Source: Aquirhabdus parva
GTDB lineage: Bacteria; Pseudomonadota; Gammaproteobacteria; Pseudomonadales; Moraxellaceae
Reading direction: 5' to 3'
Assembly (NCBI RefSeq): GCF_003351745.1
Contig: NZ_CP031222.1
Location: 62,001 to 126,000, forward strand
DNA: 64,000 nt
The position numbers were made by a program, and so were the translations under genes. Below, piece by piece: positions 18,067 to 25,476 of this stretch (position 1 is the first letter of the stretch; each line of letters begins with the position of its first letter). The notes beneath the pieces are model-generated. The model had not been told where the DNA came from. It searched no databases and was given only the letters and a program-made list of their open reading frames with translations.

Positions 18067-18429
18067 TTAGTATTTTACTAGAATATAAGATGGCGTTTCT
18101 CGATCTCCCCAAGCGGTGCAATCGTTTCGACCGGAGACGGTCACTTGTTTTCCTTGCGCAGCAGCACTGAGCAATAAAGCATATTGGGCCCGACCTGCGG
18201 TTGTTGCTAATGATAAAGCCCACTCATTACCCGATTGACTGCACGCCGGCATATTGGTGTGTGTCTCTGTGGCGAATATGGCTATATTTGATTCATGGGC
18301 ATAAACGACAGTCACTCGACCGCCGCCTTCACCTGCAAATACCCATGAGGAAAAGCCGAATGATAGGAAGACAAATGGTGTTGTTATCCATTTCCATCGA
18401 TGGATATTCACGATGTGTCTTGAATTCAT
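18067..18429 (-). CDS. Small exported protein, family A copy 2
   Basis: The 120-residue protein has a long signal sequence (~32 residues ending W-V-F-A) and then the same pattern as the protein at 3638-3991: P-A-C-S, W-A-L-S-L-A-T-T, N-D-C-T and D-R-E-T. Overall identity is modest, but the two cysteines and the core motifs are in register. It lies four bases downstream of family B copy 2 and 42 bp before the PilM-like gene, so the A/B pair heads the secretion operon. Unknown function; probably periplasmic or secreted. Confidence 0.75.
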   Translation of the reverse strand: MNSRHIVNIHRWKWITTPFVFLSFGFSSWVFAGEGGGRVTVVYAHESNIAIFATETHTNMPACSQSGNEWALSLATTAGRAQYALLLSAAAQGKQVTVSGRNDCTAWGDRETPSYILVKY

Positions 18430-18433
18430 GCGC

Positions 18434-18742
18434 TTACCCTTCTTTCATCGCAAAGCTGATGATTTTACAGGTTGTATCATCATATTCGACATAGACTGAT
18501 CGATTAGCGACCTTAGCGGCAAGAATGAGTGCCCAGAACCGATTCCGTTCGGACTCACTGTTGGCAGGCATCATCAATTGTCCATTAACACATGGAGTTG
18601 CTGCTGCTGTGTACCAGACAACGACATTACCTGCAGTATAGTTTTGCAGGCGCCAGCCAGTGGGAACTGCACTGAGACTGACTACTGCCGCATTTGCAAA
18701 AGAACAAAATGTGAATAAAGTAATAAATAATAATTTTTTCAT
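18434..18742 (-). CDS. Small exported protein, family B copy 2
   Basis: A 102-residue protein with an 18-residue signal peptide ending in A-N-A. The mature part repeats the family B motifs (G-W-R-L-Q-N-Y-T, V-V-W-Y-T, E-S-x-R-N-R-F-W-A-L, V-E-Y-D-D-T-T-C), with both cysteines conserved relative to 8351-8656. It is the first gene of the ten-gene minus-strand operon that ends at 11924. The family is not recognised. Confidence 0.75.
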   Translation of the reverse strand: MKKLLFITLFTFCSFANAAVVSLSAVPTGWRLQNYTAGNVVVWYTAAATPCVNGQLMMPANSESERNRFWALILAAKVANRSVYVEYDDTTCKIISFAMKEG

Positions 18743-19045
18743 GAAATAAGAAATTCCTGTATCGGTGGTAATTTAAAATAACTTGCACTCCCCATAGAGG
18801 GTACAAGTAAGCAACTGCTAAATTGCAATCACACGGCAAATATCAGCGAGTTAATGTTAAAAATCTTTAAAATAAAGATCATAAAATGCGAGTCAAAACA
18901 CAGCTAGTCAGAACATTAATATAACAAAAATATCAAATAATCTGCACATTTTTTACATGCTAAATAAAATTTGTTTAAGAATTATTACCATTTAGTCATA
19001 ATTTGTTTTTTAACCAAATTTTTAACGTTAATTTTATTCTAAAAG
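18743..19045. other. AT-rich intergenic region upstream of the secretion operon
   Basis: No gene is seen. The region is very AT-rich between 18850 and 19040 and holds a small palindrome, ATCTTTA-AAA-TAAAGAT, at 18863-18879. It should contain the promoter of the minus-strand secretion operon. No single promoter stands out. Confidence 0.4.
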
Positions 19046-19340
19046 TTGAACTGGGGAGGTGAGACGTTATATTCAGCGATTCAGCATGTACCTACTATTA
19101 TCGATCAAATGAAGCAGTTCAACCTTTTTCAGTATTCACCTGCTTATATTATTTTGCGTGCTGACTGGTCGTATGGCAGATTTGAGCAATTGCTGTTTGA
19201 ACATGTGCAGGATGCTTGACTATGTGCAAAACTTTTTCCAGACTACGTGATTGGCTATAAACGGATTCTACTTTCCTACGGGTACTTGCCACGATGGGAA
19301 AATCTAATATCGATCTGATCGGCAAGCATTCATCAGAAAA
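19046..19340 (+). pseudogene. Remnant of a flavin-containing (Baeyer-Villiger type) monooxygenase
   Basis: Translating three successive frames gives fragments of one protein. From 19046 to 19219 the frame reads S-A-I-Q-H-V-P-T-I-I-D-Q, then L-F-Q-Y-S-P-A-Y, then Y-G-R-F-E-Q-L-L-F-E-H-V before a stop. A second frame from 19226 reads L-F-P-D-Y-V-I-G-Y-K-R-I-L-L-S, and a third continues with N-I-D-L-I. These correspond to the G-x-S-A-x-Q-x-x-P, L-F-Q-R-S-P and P-D-Y-x-x-G-x-K-R-x-L segments of Baeyer-Villiger-type flavin monooxygenases in the right order. The N-terminal FAD domain, the stretch between the first two fragments and the C-terminus are absent. It is a decayed fragment without start codon. 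Confidence 0.7.
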
Positions 19341-19648
19341 AAAGGGCCTCTATCTAACGGATAGCCTCCTTTCCTAAAGCAACGATCGCTCACTAAATGT
19401 CGCGAATGAATGATTGATTAATGATCAGATATGCGCTATGTTGATTGAAAATCAATATCGTCTTACCAGAATAAATACTTCACCGTGATGCGATCCATGC
19501 AGATATTGATGCTTACCCACCCAGCAGTCCAGCACGGATGTTGCCCTGCCTATACCGATCAGCCATTCAGTCTCGATTTAGGTCGGTCATTGTTTTTGAA
19601 AGCGCACAATTAATGAAAAGAGCAGGTGACATTTAGGGGCTTTGAATC
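19341..19648. other. Intergenic region with hairpin and TetR-type operator
   Basis: Contains an imperfect hairpin (AAAGG..CTATC / GATAG..CCTTT) at 19341-19372, a degenerate TTGATT half-site at 19414, and the operator listed separately at 19441-19455. A 42-codon open frame at 19488-19613 has no recognisable features. Otherwise nothing is seen before the GGDEF gene. Confidence 0.4.
19441..19455. promoter_or_regulatory. Predicted TetR operator TTGATT-GAA-AATCAA
   Basis: This is a 6-3-6 palindrome with the same half-sites as the two in front of the TetR gene (22095 and 22128). It lies ~190 bp upstream of the GGDEF gene and downstream of the monooxygenase remnant. Confidence 0.55.
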
Positions 19649-20923
19649 ATGAAATATTTCACACCACCCAGCAGTTATTCCGAAACTGAAGCACAAGGTC
19701 CAGAAGTCTGCCGTAATGGCATAGCGATTCAACAGACATTTCACCATATTAAAAAACGACATAGTTTTCTGCGTAAGCGCTTGGTTTCGATACTGGAGTG
19801 GAGTCGTGTTGATAAAGGCATTTTTATTCTGGTGATGCTGACGCCTTATTTCCTGCAGTATTTCTTGTGGTCTGGCTATGTTGTGAATCATTCAGAGTTG
19901 CATGGCATTGTTAATATTTCCGTGCTTAACAGCTATTTATGGATACAGACTATTTTGGTCGTTATTGGATGCGGTATTTTAGGGTTCGGACTGGTGATGC
20001 GCCGCCGAAAGCCAGACGCGGTCTTTTTCCAATATCTTGTTTTGCAATTCTTTTCACTCTCCATGATTGCCATGTTCTACTACGTTGGTCCGTTATCGTT
20101 TAGTGCGGGGTTGTTTTTGCTCGGAGCGCCCGTCTGGGGACTGATTTTGCTGGATCGCAAGCCCGTCTGGTGGGCTACAGGGATTGCGGTCACTGCTCTG
20201 CTGGGTTTGGGATATGCTGCCGCCTACAATGTGTTTCCACATGCATCGTTGATGATTCCACCGACGGATCAGGCGGGGCGTGTGTTCTGGATGAATTCAA
20301 CGGTGTACTTTAACGCGCTGTTCTTTATTTTGATCCTCGTGATGGCGGATCAAATGCTGGCGTGGTGGCATGCACGTGAAGACAATATCCGTGAGTTAAG
20401 CCGTACCGATGCACTTACAGGCGTTCACAATCGTCTTAGTATCTTAGATTTTCTGAATCATGAAGTGGCTCGAACTGTGCGCATGAACACTCCCTTGTCC
20501 GTGGTGATTTTAGATTTGGACCATTTTAAAAGGGTGAATGATGATTGGGGTCACCCTGTCGGTGATCTAGTTTTGCAAAGAACCGCTGAGGTTCTCCAAC
20601 AGAATATTCGGGATATTGATGCACTAGGTCGCTATGGGGGGGAAGAGTTTATCATCGTCTTGCCCGGCGCAGATCATGGGGAGGCGCTGAACATTATTGA
20701 ACGTTGCCGTATTGAGCTTGCACGGGCCGAAATACTGACAGAATCCAATCATTCCATTCGCGTCACCGCAAGTTTTGGCTTTGTGTGTGTGAGTGGACTA
20801 CAGATCGAGCCGCATGTCCTGATCAAAACGGCGGATCAAGCACTCTACGCGGCGAAGAGTAATGGCCGAAATCGTGTTGAATCTATGGAGGTTTCTAGCC
20901 GTCGTGAAGAAGTGTTGGCCTAG
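19649..20923 (+). CDS. Membrane-bound GGDEF diguanylate cyclase
   Basis: A 424-residue protein with a cytoplasmic N-terminus, about six hydrophobic segments (60-245) and a C-terminal GGDEF domain (~258-415). The active site reads R-Y-G-G-E-E-F near 327-333. Five residues upstream is R-D-I-D, an intact RxxD inhibitory I-site, so the enzyme should make cyclic di-GMP from GTP and be inhibited by product. D-x-D-H-F-K-x-x-N-D and A-D-x-A-L-Y-x-A-K are also present. The membrane part is not a recognised sensor domain. The gene stands alone, with a predicted TetR-type operator upstream. Confidence 0.88.
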   Translation: MKYFTPPSSYSETEAQGPEVCRNGIAIQQTFHHIKKRHSFLRKRLVSILEWSRVDKGIFILVMLTPYFLQYFLWSGYVVNHSELHGIVNISVLNSYLWIQTILVVIGCGILGFGLVMRRRKPDAVFFQYLVLQFFSLSMIAMFYYVGPLSFSAGLFLLGAPVWGLILLDRKPVWWATGIAVTALLGLGYAAAYNVFPHASLMIPPTDQAGRVFWMNSTVYFNALFFILILVMADQMLAWWHAREDNIRELSRTDALTGVHNRLSILDFLNHEVARTVRMNTPLSVVILDLDHFKRVNDDWGHPVGDLVLQRTAEVLQQNIRDIDALGRYGGEEFIIVLPGADHGEALNIIERCRIELARAEILTESNHSIRVTASFGFVCVSGLQIEPHVLIKTADQALYAAKSNGRNRVESMEVSSRREEVLA

Positions 20924-20959
20924 TGGAGTCGCTCACTTTTTTTAACCATAATGCGTGAG

Positions 20960-21000
20960 GATGGCTGATGGATGACTTCATACACCATCCATCAGTCATC
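20960..21000. terminator. Bidirectional hairpin between convergent genes
   Basis: A 15-bp stem with one mismatch (GATGGCTGATGGATG against CATCCATCAGTCATC) and an 11-nt loop lies between the GGDEF gene and the convergent hydrolase. It has no strong U-tract, so it may be a weak terminator for both genes. Confidence 0.5.
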
Positions 21001-21003
21001 TGA

Positions 21004-21867
21004 TCAATGAAACAATGCTTGAGGAACTGCATTATTGGTCAGTTGTTTGAGCAATGCCAATCCTTGATTGCGTAGTGCGCTGCTATCGACTTGTGCAGGA
21101 TGGTAATCACGGCGATAGTACGCCAAATAATGTGGCAGCATCCCTCTAAAGAACCCATTCTTACCGAGGAGGGTAGTGAATGCTTTGCGCATGGCTGTCG
21201 TATTTTTAAGCTCATGGGTCGCAAGGAGTAATTCAACCGTATGTAGTCCCGTGAAGAAGGTAAATAAGACTGAGACGGTCGCCATTTCGCTCACCCGTAG
21301 CCAGTAGTTATTCACTTGCTCCTGATAGACATCGAACGCGACTGATTTGTGCTCACTTTCTTCAATGGCATGCCATAACCACAATGGACGCAGACCCTCA
21401 TCCATCTTTTCCAGCAGCTCTGGCGAACTTAAAATCTTTTCTGCGAAGAGTGCGGTGAAATGCTCCAGCGCGCAGGTCTTTGCCAGCATACGCTCGGGAG
21501 ACAGTCTTTTCTCTTGAAACGCGATGCCTTTCTTCACGAAGGCCATGACATCATCGATCGGCAATCCTTTGCGCGCCATAAATGCATTAAAAGCTTCATG
21601 TTCCTTGCCATGATTGGCTTCCTGACCGATAAAAGCACGCACGTCTTGCTGTAATTGCGGGTCACGAATGCCGTCTTGAAAACGCCGTACTGCACGGATA
21701 AACATCCGTTCACCTTCTGGGAAGGTGCAAGACAGGGCAGTCATCAGCATGGAAAGATAAGAATTTTGTTCGAACCAGAATTTTGGAATCGCATCGTCAA
21801 ATTCAAAACCCATCCGCCGTACGGGGATGTCGGGTGTGCCGAGCGTTGTTTGAAGAGCTGTAGACAT
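21004..21867 (-). CDS. Predicted metal-dependent hydrolase (ferritin-like four-helix family)
   Basis: A 287-residue, mostly helical protein. Metal-ligand-like motifs are spaced as in di-iron carboxylate proteins: E-A-N-H-G-x-E-H-E, E-H-F-T-A-L-F-A-E and H-A-I-E-E-S-E-H-K. This matches the family annotated as predicted metal-dependent hydrolase (PF10118 type), whose substrate is not firmly known. It starts at 21867, next to the deleted SDR gene at 21911-22066 in the same direction, and is divergent from a TetR regulator. In related bacteria such genes sit with SDR and flavin monooxygenase genes for long-chain or steroid-like hydrophobic compounds, and remnants of both are nearby here. Confidence 0.78.
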   Translation of the reverse strand: MSTALQTTLGTPDIPVRRMGFEFDDAIPKFWFEQNSYLSMLMTALSCTFPEGERMFIRAVRRFQDGIRDPQLQQDVRAFIGQEANHGKEHEAFNAFMARKGLPIDDVMAFVKKGIAFQEKRLSPERMLAKTCALEHFTALFAEKILSSPELLEKMDEGLRPLWLWHAIEESEHKSVAFDVYQEQVNNYWLRVSEMATVSVLFTFFTGLHTVELLLATHELKNTTAMRKAFTTLLGKNGFFRGMLPHYLAYYRRDYHPAQVDSSALRNQGLALLKQLTNNAVPQALFH

Positions 21868-21910
21868 GATAAACCTCAGGTGATGTTGAGTTTAATGCAG
21901 TATTTTTCTA

Positions 21911-22066
21911 TTAAATTTGTGATGAGTCCTGAATGCGCTTATCCAACAGTATACGCTTGGCAATATCAGGATTAATCACCTGTTCTGAACCGATATCAAT
22001 CCCACTGGATGCGCCCGTGAGTAGGATACGTTTATCTTTCAAATCATGGGTTTTAGTCCGCTGCAT
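21911..22066 (-). pseudogene. Internally deleted SDR-family dehydrogenase
   Basis: A 51-codon frame starts at the ATG at 22066 behind GGGAGG. It begins with L-K-D-K-R-I-L-L-T-G-A-S-S-G-I, the NAD(P)-binding start of short-chain dehydrogenases, then jumps to a short tail E-Q-V-I-N-P-D-I-A-K-R-I-L-L-D-K. The ~200 catalytic residues, including the Y-x-x-x-K site, are missing. The frame is preserved, so a tiny product could be made, but it cannot be an active dehydrogenase. It precedes the hydrolase and sits behind the predicted TetR operators. Confidence 0.65.
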
Positions 22067-22094
22067 GACGCCTCCCGATTCAAATTATGCTATA

Positions 22095-22109
22095 TTGATT
22101 TTGAATCAA
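22095..22109. promoter_or_regulatory. Predicted TetR operator TTGATT-TTG-AATCAA
   Basis: A 6-3-6 palindrome between the SDR remnant and the divergent TetR gene. A second site lies exactly 33 bp downstream, about three helical turns, so two dimers could bind the same DNA face. Confidence 0.65.
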
Positions 22110-22127
22110 CTTTACTGTAATACGCTA

Positions 22128-22142
22128 TTGATTAAAAATCAA
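22128..22142. promoter_or_regulatory. Predicted TetR operator TTGATT-AAA-AATCAA
   Basis: The second 6-3-6 palindrome in the divergent region, followed by a further TTGATT half-site at 22145-22150. It is 48 bp before the TetR start, so autorepression is likely. Confidence 0.65.
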
Positions 22143-22190
22143 CATTGATTTTTATTTCAGCAAAATGCTTTTTTTGACTCTGGACTTTTT

Positions 22191-22820
22191 ATGCCTGCGA
22201 TTGCGCCTGACCGCCGTGAATTACTCTTAGATGCTGCTCAAGCTTTATTTGCAGAGCGCCCGTTTGATGCGGTTTCCATCGCCGATATCACGCAACGTGC
22301 TGGTGTTGCATTTGGTCTGGTTGCTCATTATTTCGGATCAAAACGGGGGATTTATGTCGCCTCGATGCAAGCGATGGCGGATCAACTCCGTGCTGTGCGA
22401 GATAGGCCTCCTGAGCAAGATGATATGGCGATTGCCTTACAGGTTGGTATCCGTCGCCATATTGCCTATCTTGAAGAACATGCAGTTGGCTTTCGGGTCT
22501 TGATGCGGGGCGGGATTGGGGCGGATGAGGAAGTTAGGCAGATTGTCATGAAATTGCGCTGGGAAGGCGCAGAGCGGGTGATGATGGCTTTAAATGTTAA
22601 TCATCCCATTGGCCCTGAGCTCTATAGCGCGATGTATGGTTGGGTTGGATTTCTCAATGAATCGATGCTGGCCTGGCTTGAACAAAAAGCTTTTCCACGT
22701 GAGCAGTTCGCAACCATGATTATTGTGATGCTGGCTGCGACCCTGCGGACGGTGATTACGATGAATCCGCACACAGGAATTGATCCGCGCTTGCTTGATC
22801 GATTGGAACTCGGATCTTAG
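22191..22820 (+). CDS. TetR-family transcriptional regulator
   Basis: A 209-residue protein with a TetR helix-turn-helix at ~10-56 (A-A-Q-A-L-F-A-E, V-S-I-A-D-I-T-Q-R-A-G-V, H-Y-F-G-S-K-R-G-I-Y) and a helical ligand domain. It is divergent from the SDR remnant and hydrolase, with paired TTGATT-N3-AATCAA palindromes between. It probably represses both directions and releases DNA on binding a hydrophobic ligand, as is common for the family; the ligand is unknown. The same palindrome before the GGDEF gene may extend its targets. Confidence 0.88.
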   Translation: MPAIAPDRRELLLDAAQALFAERPFDAVSIADITQRAGVAFGLVAHYFGSKRGIYVASMQAMADQLRAVRDRPPEQDDMAIALQVGIRRHIAYLEEHAVGFRVLMRGGIGADEEVRQIVMKLRWEGAERVMMALNVNHPIGPELYSAMYGWVGFLNESMLAWLEQKAFPREQFATMIIVMLAATLRTVITMNPHTGIDPRLLDRLELGS

Positions 22821-22957
22821 GCCATATCATGCTATTTGGGGAGTAGTGAGCGGTTGCTTAACAAAATCATCCCAAGCAATGACAAAACAATAATTCTTTG
22901 TACATCGTATAAACAGTTATATTAATTGGGTTATAAATTTTTCTTTTTTTGATATAA

Positions 22958-23329
22958 ATGATGGATACTCAAATGAAATCTAAACAAATTTTTGCGATCA
23001 GTTTGGCGTTTTCTGCAGCGGCGCTTTTAACAGCCTGTGCAGCAGATCCCTCACAACAACGTATGGGTGCAGCAGCGTTAGGCGGCGCGGCTGGTGCGAC
23101 TATTGGTAATAATATGGGTGGTACGACAGGTTCTGCATTTGGAAGTGCTATTGGTGCAGGTCTCGGCAGCAAGGCAGCTGGTGCCAATAACCGTACTGCG
23201 GTTGGTGGTGCTGTCGGCAGTGGCTTAGGTGCGATAGTCGGTGAAAACATTCTGGGTGGCAGCTCAGGTGCGGCGATTGGCGCAGCAATTGGTGGTGGTG
23301 CCGGGACAGCGATTGCAGATAAGAAATAA
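22958..23329 (+). CDS. Glycine-zipper lipoprotein
   Basis: A ~118-123-residue protein (start at the ATG at 22958 or at 22973, which leaves a shorter leader; no clear ribosome-binding site decides). The signal ends in the lipobox L-L-T-A-C. The mature part is almost entirely Gly/Ala with repeats such as G-A-A-G-A-T-I-G-N and G-S-A-I-G-A-G-L-G, the pattern of glycine-zipper / 17-kDa surface antigen-like proteins. It is probably an outer-membrane or periplasmic lipoprotein of unknown role. It stands alone with a hairpin after its stop. Confidence 0.8.
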   Translation: MMDTQMKSKQIFAISLAFSAAALLTACAADPSQQRMGAAALGGAAGATIGNNMGGTTGSAFGSAIGAGLGSKAAGANNRTAVGGAVGSGLGAIVGENILGGSSGAAIGAAIGGGAGTAIADKK

Positions 23330-23338
23330 TGACAACAG

Positions 23339-23368
23339 CCCCTTTTGAATACGTACTTTCAAAAGGGG
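23339..23368. terminator. Hairpin terminator after the glycine-zipper lipoprotein
   Basis: A perfect 10-bp stem CCCCTTTTGA / TCAAAAGGGG with a 10-nt loop lies between convergent genes (22958 plus, 23414 minus). On the minus strand it is preceded by A and T runs, so it may serve both genes. Confidence 0.6.
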
Positions 23369-23413
23369 TATAGGCTCAGATACCATCTTATCCCCATCTG
23401 GGATACCTGCTGG

Positions 23414-24700
23414 TTAGGATACGGAATGAATAACAGCCGCAGCTGTTGGTGCATGATGAGCCAGATGTTCCATCACAAAGACCTGTAATTCCCCGACCAG
23501 AAAACCGAGTGTTGCACCGACGGTGATCAGTATCCATTCGTCTTGCTGAAACGCAGGATGCAGTAAGTTTTCAAACTCTTCTAGACTCAGTTCAGTCATT
23601 TTGCTGGCGAGTGTTCGTTCCAGATCCATGGCATCTTCAGCATATTGCTCAATATTTTTCAGTGTTTCAGGCAAGCGCTGAATAATTTCTTGCGCAACCA
23701 GTAGCTTCATTTCCTGATAGCGACCACTGCCAACGGCAAAAACGACAAACGGTTTGGCTATACCAGATTGCTCATCGACAACAAGCTGGACGTGTTTTTG
23801 CACCATGCTAAAGAGTCGATCAGAGAGGGGGCCGCGCAGAATTGAATCAATAATATTATGCGGTGTAACCACCTCTTTGGCGATGAGGCGTCCATATTCG
23901 GTCGAGACCTCATGACGACGTTTGAGAAATAAGCCTTGCCATTGAATAAGTCCACCTAGATATTTGGTTGGGTTCTTGGGATTAAAGACCATTTTCAGCG
24001 CCAACCAGTCTGTAAACCAACCTGTGAACAGACCGAAGATCGGCATCACCCAAGGGGAGTGCGTCAGTGCCCAAGTCACGGCTTGTACAATCCCGATGCC
24101 AAAACCAAAAAATGCCCCAGAATTGCGAATAAAACGAAATTCTCCACTGCCTGCTTCGAGAAAGATTCGGTTCAAGAGCTGTTTATCGCGTAGCAGGCTG
24201 GTGACGACCATGTCCTTCAAATCAAATACGGTGCCGAGATTAGATTTGATATCATTCATGATGTTACTGACGATGGAGGGTGCCTCATCTTGAATGCGAT
24301 GAATGATTTTATTTTTAACCGACTCTGGGGCAATTTCCCATAGACCGGGCGAGTAGTGTGCTGCCACTTCACGCGTAATGTCTTCAATCGCCGCCAGTAA
24401 AGGCTTTTCAATCTCTTTGGCGATACGGTCAGGGTCGAGTTTATTAAAAATATCTTCAGGGCGAAGCAGCTTGGTCGTCATGGTATCGCAGGCGATACCC
24501 GCCATGATCGCAGCCTTGCGAGGCACTATGCCTTGCCATCCGAGATAGGGTTTGATGCCTAAGAACTCAATGGGCTTAAACATCATGTTAATCGCCACAA
24601 TCTTGGTGCCATAACCAATGATGGCAGCAACAAAGGGCATTGAGGCGTAGAGCCACCAATTTTGTTGAACATCAACAACGATTTCTGACCATGTTTGCAT
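23414..24700 (-). CDS. DUF445 family membrane protein
   Basis: A 428-residue protein with a membrane segment near 18-38 (M-P-F-V-A-A-I-I-G-Y-G-T-K), the family motif A-I-N-M-M-F-K-P, an internal repeat of the same type (W-L-A-L-K-M-V-F-N-P) near 240, and a C-terminal membrane helix. The long helical middle suggests an extended coiled structure. DUF445 proteins are of unknown function. It is the last gene of an operon with the two beta-rich paralogues upstream (gap 68 bp). Confidence 0.8.
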   Translation of the reverse strand: MQTWSEIVVDVQQNWWLYASMPFVAAIIGYGTKIVAINMMFKPIEFLGIKPYLGWQGIVPRKAAIMAGIACDTMTTKLLRPEDIFNKLDPDRIAKEIEKPLLAAIEDITREVAAHYSPGLWEIAPESVKNKIIHRIQDEAPSIVSNIMNDIKSNLGTVFDLKDMVVTSLLRDKQLLNRIFLEAGSGEFRFIRNSGAFFGFGIGIVQAVTWALTHSPWVMPIFGLFTGWFTDWLALKMVFNPKNPTKYLGGLIQWQGLFLKRRHEVSTEYGRLIAKEVVTPHNIIDSILRGPLSDRLFSMVQKHVQLVVDEQSGIAKPFVVFAVGSGRYQEMKLLVAQEIIQRLPETLKNIEQYAEDAMDLERTLASKMTELSLEEFENLLHPAFQQDEWILITVGATLGFLVGELQVFVMEHLAHHAPTAAAVIHSVS

Positions 24701-24768
24701 TGTTATGATTTCCTTATATTTCTAAATTGTTTTGTGATGGTTATCTAAGATGACGTCGTTCTTTTTTC

Positions 24769-25476
24769 TTACCGATCATGTTGCCCGGTGCGCTGTATTC
24801 TTAGACTGCTTAAAGGGAGCTTGAGGTCAGCATACTTCACCAGTACAGGGAGAGGCGTTTGCGGTGGATAAAAACGCATGCCGAAACTGGCGAGAATGGG
24901 GGTGCTGACATCACGGTCGACCATCAAATAGGTGCGCAGCACCGTGTCAATTGGACTAGTCAAGGTCTGGTTGAGCTTAAGTGTGAGCGGGCCGTTATAA
25001 ACAAAGCGAATTTGGGTGTCGACAGGAACTACAAGTGAAATCGGGAGTTTAAAATCTAAAGGGACTCTAGCCTTTAAAGGAAAAGTGGGTAGATACCAAT
25101 GTCGCTGGGTGACCAATTCCGTTGTTCCGACAATATCCGCATAAGCATGAACATCGACATCCCCTTTATAATTAATGGTAAAGCGTAAAGGCACATGAGT
25201 ATCTAAGGCGATATTGGCCTGATATATCCCATGCAATGGCAATTGTAGGTCTTGTTTAACAGGAACCTCGGCGTCAATTCTGCCTCTGAGTTTGATCGCA
25301 ATGTCATTGGTCGCAGAGGCTGTTCCGGTGATACTTTTCGGTAGTTGTAAAAAACCGGGTTGGTCCGATAACGTCAGACCCGCAAGGATATGCGTATACA
25401 GCTGAAAGCCCAAGAATAATCCTATGACGATAATGGCTAAAGCAGCCCAACCGATGAGTACGATACGACCCATCAT
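24769..25476 (-). CDS. Bitopic protein with repeated V-P-[IV] beta-strands, paralogue 2
   Basis: A 235-residue protein with one N-terminal transmembrane helix and a periplasmic region built of short beta-like units (L-P-I-S-L-V-V-P-V-D, P-L-R-F-T-I-N-Y). It ends with A-D-L-K-L-P-L-S-S-L, matching A-D-L-R-L-P-L-N-T-L of the upstream gene, so the two are tandem paralogues. Start overlaps the previous stop as ATGA. No family recognised. Confidence 0.7.
   Translation of the reverse strand: MMGRIVLIGWAALAIIVIGLFLGFQLYTHILAGLTLSDQPGFLQLPKSITGTASATNDIAIKLRGRIDAEVPVKQDLQLPLHGIYQANIALDTHVPLRFTINYKGDVDVHAYADIVGTTELVTQRHWYLPTFPLKARVPLDFKLPISLVVPVDTQIRFVYNGPLTLKLNQTLTSPIDTVLRTYLMVDRDVSTPILASFGMRFYPPQTPLPVLVKYADLKLPLSSLRIQRTGQHDR

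Noticed and set aside
1..18742. Prophage or transposon as source of the toxin region
   Set aside because: No integrase, transposase, capsid or terminal inverted repeats were seen; only the gspG direct repeat brackets the block.
19488..19613. 42-codon open frame before the GGDEF gene
   Set aside because: No ribosome-binding site, no recognisable motif and no similarity to neighbours.
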